From: Rhizophagus clarus
Taxonomy: Eukaryota; Glomeromycota; Glomeromycetes; Glomerales; Glomeraceae
NCBI GenBank assembly: GCA_015698045.1
Contig: BLAL01000285.1
Location: 1,550,001-1,614,000 of the forward strand
Direction of reading: 5' to 3'
Length of the DNA stretch: 64,000 nt
Part shown: positions 59,832 to 64,000 of the stretch, piece by piece
How positions within the stretch are numbered: the first letter of the stretch is position 1
How the letters are laid out: each line of letters opens with the position of its first letter
Program-made: the position numbers and the translations under genes
Notes under the pieces: model-generated
Seen by the model: the letters and a program-made list of their open reading frames with translations, nothing else
Databases searched by the model: none
What the model was told of the DNA's origin: nothing

Positions 59832-60500
59832 CGACCATAATTTGACCATAATTTGACCATAATTTGACCATAATTTGACCATAATTTGACCATAATTTGA
59901 CCATAATTTGACCATAATTCGACCATAATTTGACCATAATTCGACCATAATTTGACCATAATTTGACCATAATTCGACCATAATTTGACCATAATTTGAC
60001 CATAATTCGACCATAATTTGACCATAATTCGACCATAATTCGACCATAATTTGACCATAATTTGACCATAATTTGACCATAATTTGACCATAATTTGACC
60101 ATAATTTGACCATAACATAATTTGACCATAATTTGACCATAATTTGACCATAATTTGACCATAATTCGACCATAATTCGACCATAATTCGACCATAATTC
60201 GACCATAATTCGACCATAATTTGACCATAATTTGACCATAATTTGACCATAATTCGACCATAATTCGACCATAATTTGACCATAATTTGACCATAATTTG
60301 ACCATAATTTGACCATAATTTGACCATAATTTGACCATAATTTGACCATAATTTGACCATAATTTGACCATAATTTGACCATAATTTGACCATAATTTGA
60401 CCATAATTTGACCATAATTTGACCATAATTTGACCATAATTTGACCATAATTTGACCATAATTCGACCATAATTTGACCATAATTTGACCATCAATCGAC
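59832..60500. repeat. 11-bp satellite, about 60 copies of ACCATAATTTG
   Basis: About 60 copies of the 11-mer ACCATAATTTG (or ACCATAATTCG) run almost without interruption; one irregular unit lies at about 60114. The same unit occurs only a few times at the equivalent place in the first copy (about 58450-58560), so this is a local expansion. On the minus strand all three frames are open and give the same 11-residue cycle MVKLWSNYGQI. These long frames have no gene context. Confidence 0.9.
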
Positions 60501-60750
60501 CATAATTTGACCATCAATCGACCATCAATCGACCATCGATCAACCATCAATCAACCATCAATCGACCATCAATCGACGATCATTGATCTTTCAATCGGCA
60601 TGCCGATTTGGTGCCGATTTTCGACATAATCCAGCATCAATCGGGTAGTACAATTTATTGCCGATTGAATATCGATTGGTTTGACCGTTCATCAATCCTG
60701 ATGGCCGATTGATAGCCGATTGATAGCCGATTTGACATCATTCGACCTGT

Positions 60751-62367
60751 GTAAAATATTTAGATAATATCTTATATTTATTAGTATAATAAGTAATTTC
60801 AAAAATTCTATAATATAAAATTACAAAATATTACAATTTAAAGATTAGTAAAACTTATTTTAAATAAATAAATTTTTTATTTGATCTATATCAAAAGTAG
60901 TAAGATTTACATTAAATATAATATCTTTGATTTAAGTATTAGCATTTAATTAAAAAAAAAAATAAAAATTGGCTGCTAAAATTAGCAGTTCTGGCTGAAA
61001 AATTAGAAATTAATAAAAATTGGCAAAAATAAATATAGCTATACTAAAATAAGTAAAATTGATATATTTTATATTGAAATTAGTAAGGCTATTTTAAATA
61101 GAGTAAAATCTGATTTTTTTTTATTTAATCTATGTATATTTATGAATTTTTCTTTTAATGAAATAGATTAAACTTTAACTGCTTATTATACTTTTAATTT
61201 TTCTTTTTATTAATTTTATGTATTATAAGCATAGCAGGTTCAAAAGTTTTTAATTAAAATTGTTTTTTAATAATTTGCTTACTTTAATTTGAGTTATACA
61301 TAATTGTATCAATATTATAGATTTTTTTTTTTATGTTTTTTTTTGTGATTATTTTTTGAAAACTCTGCTTTATTTGTAAACTTGTACTAATAACTTGATT
61401 ATTTTTCCTATATTCTATCATTTTTAGCATATAAACTTTTACTATTTTTCTGTAACTTTTTTATTGCAAAATTTCTAAATACTATTTCTTTTATTGCTTA
61501 GTCAGAATTTTTCTTATTGAACTTATAGTCTTACTTTTTAAATAACCACTCAGTTTTTCTGCTTTATTACAAATTTGTGCCTTTATCTCTATCTTCTATT
61601 TTACAGAAAATCTTTCTTTTAGCTAAAGTTTTTGCTTCAATCATCTGAAATCTTTTTAAACTGCAATATTAATTTCATAAATTTTTGTGAATCACTTATT
61701 ATAATTTTATTTATTTATACTATAATGCTATTAGTATTTTTACTTTAACATTGTGCTTGTATTCTCATTTTTTTATTTTGTCTTACCGATTATTTTTCAG
61801 CTCCAATTTCTTCTCTCCTGCTTAATGTTAATCTTAATTTTAATTGATTTGATTTAGTATATCTTTATGATTATTTTTGGATGGATCATATTAAAAGTTT
61901 AGGAAGGATTTATTTAGTAAATTGGTAATAATATGATTTGCTAAATCCTTTCTAATGGTTGATCTTGGATTGCTTATTTTTTTTAAATAATTTGAATATA
62001 AAAATTTTATTTTTTACTTTTGTAATTTATTTAGATTAGTATATTTTATTTGTGAGACTTGTTTTCTTTTATTTTGTTTGATTTGTATACGTATTTTATC
62101 ATGTTACATTTATTAATAAAATACTGTTTTGCCATTAATTTTAAACTTTTGCAAATGTACTACATATTGGAAGAAGATGCTATACCAAAAATTTTATTAT
62201 GCTAACTGTAATAAGTCAAATTGAATGTGACATTTCCAGTGACTGATAAGAGAAGTATTATTGTATGGTATATTTTAGAAAAAAATTCAATTATATTCAA
62301 AATGCAAGGCTCTAAAAATTATTTATTTATAACCACTATTATAATGTGATAAATCCCATTATACTTT
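60751..62367. other. AT-rich intergenic, no gene seen
   Basis: No gene seen. Very AT-rich, with a T-rich plus strand over about 61130-61820. 61880-61960 contains the near-palindrome ATCATATTA...AAGGATTTAG/CTAAATCC with TAATATGAT. The last 100 bases are the OMA1 3' flank. Confidence 0.55.
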
Positions 62368-63751
62368 TTACCACCTAACCCATTGATCTCTAAAATGATT
62401 CATAGTATCCATAAAACCTGCATATTCATTTGTACAATCACTTTGTTCCCTTTTCTGTAAAGCTTCTGGCATCCACTCATTAATTTTACAGATTCTTGAT
62501 TCATGAGCTGGATGTGTACTCAAAAATTGAGGTGGTGAATTCTTTTGAGCAATGCTCATTCGCTCCCATACTTTTGATGCTTCCCTAGGATCATAACAAG
62601 CTTGAGCCATTAATATAAGCCCAATATAATCAGCTTCTATTTCACATTTTCGTGAAAAAGGTAACCTATGAAAAAAGGATCATAATCAAATAAAACTATT
62701 TATGTAAAATAAATATTCTCCGAAAACTTACATCATACCAAACTCCATAAAGAGCCGACCTAATAAGCCAGGATCTATAAAGATGCTGAGAAACAATTGT
62801 GCTAAAATTAAAATTTTTACAAAAGAGAGTTTCTCGGCGCTATGACGCGCAATCTGATGGCCAATCTTATAATGGTTATGAAACATGTTTAATTATTTGA
62901 TGTTTTTTTTTAAAAAAAAAATTAATTAAATCCATACCTCATGTCCTATAACAGCAGCTAATCCATCTTCATTCTTGACAATAGGTAAAATTCCCGTAAA
63001 AACAAAGACTTTACCACCGGGAAGTACAAAAGCATTTTTTTCTTTAGATTCAATAACATGAAACTCCCAATTCAAATCTGATTTATTGTTAAACAAAATT
63101 AACAGAGGGATCGAAAAATTTAATATATAGGCAATGAACTAATAATCTACCTTGCATTCCACTTACACTTACGATTTGTCGAGCAACTCTCTTTACAAAT
63201 TGTGTACGAGGATCATAAGTCGGTAAAATTCTCCTACCATATTGCTTCATAATCTCGTTATATGCTTGCTGTGCCATTTTCTCTTCTTGTTTGGGAGTAA
63301 CATCAATGAACCTGCGCCTATTAGTTACCGGAACCGTTTCTAAATGGCTCACATAATATATTCCTCCAAGTCCTCCCACTGTACCAGTATAAACCCAAAA
63401 CATTTGCTTTTGATAAAACGGCGTAGCGCTTTTAAAACGTTCATATTTCTGATATGGATACAAAGGATTTTGCGAAGAAAAACGTTCTGAAAGCTGTGTA
63501 CGATTATTAAACCCATTTACATTTCGTGAAATATACACTTTGGGGCCCAATCGAGATAAACTTTGTCTAAAGAGATTATATCTAATTAAAACATGAACAG
63601 AGGCACGCATTGTTGTGCTATTGTTGAAATTCTGAGTAAAAGAAGTCAATGTAGGTCTTTTAATGCTGGATAAAGTTGATAAAAAAGGTTTATCATTTGA
63701 AGTCAAAACATGTTCTCTAAATTTAATCAAAAGAGAATTATAGAAGTACAT
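62368..63751 (-). CDS. OMA1: Mitochondrial inner-membrane metallopeptidase OMA1 (M48)
   Basis: Four exons, 63751-63151, 63077-62938, 62865-62732 and 62665-62368, give 390 residues. The N terminus is basic and Ser/Asn-rich, like a mitochondrial presequence. A hydrophobic helix lies at about 117-135 (MFWVYTGTVGGLGGIYYV), followed by PVTNRRRFID, a block typical of OMA1. The zinc site HEIGH (residues 246-250) is split by the second intron; the third ligand lies in CEIEADYIGL (about 300-302). OMA1 is a stress-activated protease that cleaves inner-membrane proteins (animals: OPA1, DELE1; yeast: misfolded proteins). A downstream in-frame Met48 (63610) is an alternative start. Yeast OMA1 is 345 residues, so the length fits. 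Confidence 0.93.
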
Positions 63752-64000
63752 TTGTTAAAGAATTTTTTTTAAAAAAGTTATAAAGCATTAAATAGGATCC
63801 GAAATATTTAAATTTCAAATTATCACTGCGAAATAATTAATAATTATGTTAATTACATTATAATATTAATTGGTTATCGACTCAACATTACGATAGTATA
63901 TCAAAATAATAAATTATTCAATATGACGAAAGGATTTTGGAAAAAAGGAAAACGCGCTGAAGAACTAAACTAGATTACTAGATTTTTTTTCCATTCTCTG
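63752..64000. other. 5' flank of OMA1; edge of window
   Basis: AT-rich promoter region. A plus-strand ATG at 63923 gives 16 codons (MTKGFWKKGKRAEELN) before a stop close to the window edge. It could be the first exon of a divergent gene, but no splice donor is visible, so it is not called. Confidence 0.4.

Larger units (their letters stand above)
55409..60750. mobile_element. 5.3-kb minisatellite-filled TIR element with duplicated right end
   Basis: The left end ACAGGTCGAATGG at 55409 faces two right ends carrying the inverted CATTCGACCTGT: one ends at 58751 and the other at 60750. Subterminal regions on both sides are dense in CCGATTGA/TCAATCGG words. The segment 58137-58751 is repeated with changes at 59455-60750, so the right end was duplicated. 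GTAA flanks the outermost pair (55404-55407 and 60751-60754), a possible short target duplication. The interior is made of three different tandem arrays and has no transposase. It is a non-autonomous element; the superfamily is undetermined. Boundaries at the ends are well visible, the composite history is inferred. Confidence 0.65.

Noticed and set aside
59804..60550. Three overlapping minus-strand frames of 218-248 codons
   Set aside because: They are pure 11-bp satellite with no upstream gene signals; the same peptide appears in all three frames, which is a property of the repeat length.
61320..61800. T-rich plus-strand stretch as a possible decayed coding region
   Set aside because: No frame stays open and no protein motif is visible on either strand.
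63923..63973. Possible first exon of a divergent gene (16 codons)
   Set aside because: Stop follows directly, no splice donor seen, and the window ends.

Overview
The window looks like nuclear DNA of an AT-rich fungus, most plausibly an arbuscular mycorrhizal fungus (Glomeromycotina, Rhizophagus-like). The reasons are very low GC, short introns with GTAAGT-type donors and TAG/CAG acceptors, a frizzled-type 7TM receptor with an extracellular Cys-rich domain, a membrane-anchored kelch protein, a cytosolic Hsp104, and large amounts of decayed transposon DNA. The organism call is inference. Sixteen protein-coding genes could be rebuilt exon by exon; every rebuilt exon set sums to a multiple of three and gives an uninterrupted protein.

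Layout. 1-9345 is transposon territory: a broken hAT transposase, an array of hairpin units, a 3.8-kb non-autonomous element with a perfect 10-bp target duplication and a 24-unit minisatellite core, a 186-bp MITE, and a decayed gene split by these insertions. 9346-18454 is a compact gene block in strictly alternating orientation: bleomycin hydrolase (-), CHORD/CS Hsp90 co-chaperone (+), OCA6-like phosphatase-fold protein (-), oligoribonuclease (+), 2OG-Fe(II) dioxygenase (-), frizzled-like receptor (+). 21007-22817 is the kelch membrane protein. 22818-29798 is gene-poor and holds two poly(A)-tailed retro-insertions with target duplications, relics of dispersed repeats and a hairpin array. 29799-43260 is the second gene block: HSP104 (+), DUF2985-like membrane protein (-), PUS10 (+), microbial-type PARG (-), an unrecognised acidic protein (-) and an F-box protein (-). 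44498-49383 holds two head-to-head, inverted-duplicate HSL-type esterases. 49384-62367 is again transposon territory: a TA-flanked pogo/mariner-like MITE with an empty-site copy elsewhere in the window, a second broken hAT transposase carrying a nested MITE, and a 5.3-kb element built of minisatellites. The window ends with the mitochondrial protease OMA1 (-).

How the genes relate. Several encode protein-quality control: Hsp104, the CHORD/CS co-chaperone, bleomycin hydrolase, OMA1 and an F-box protein. HSE-like motifs and TATA boxes lie upstream of HSP104 and the CHORD gene. RNA metabolism is represented by oligoribonuclease and PUS10. There is no operon-like logic; the shared features are divergent promoters (84 bp between OCA6 and REXO2) and convergent 3' ends that nearly touch or overlap.

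The most interesting material is in the repeats: TIR elements whose interiors are minisatellites rather than genes, one with a higher-order repeat order and one with an 11-bp unit that encodes the same cyclic 11-residue peptide in all three frames of one strand. No previously undescribed enzymatic or defence system was recognised.
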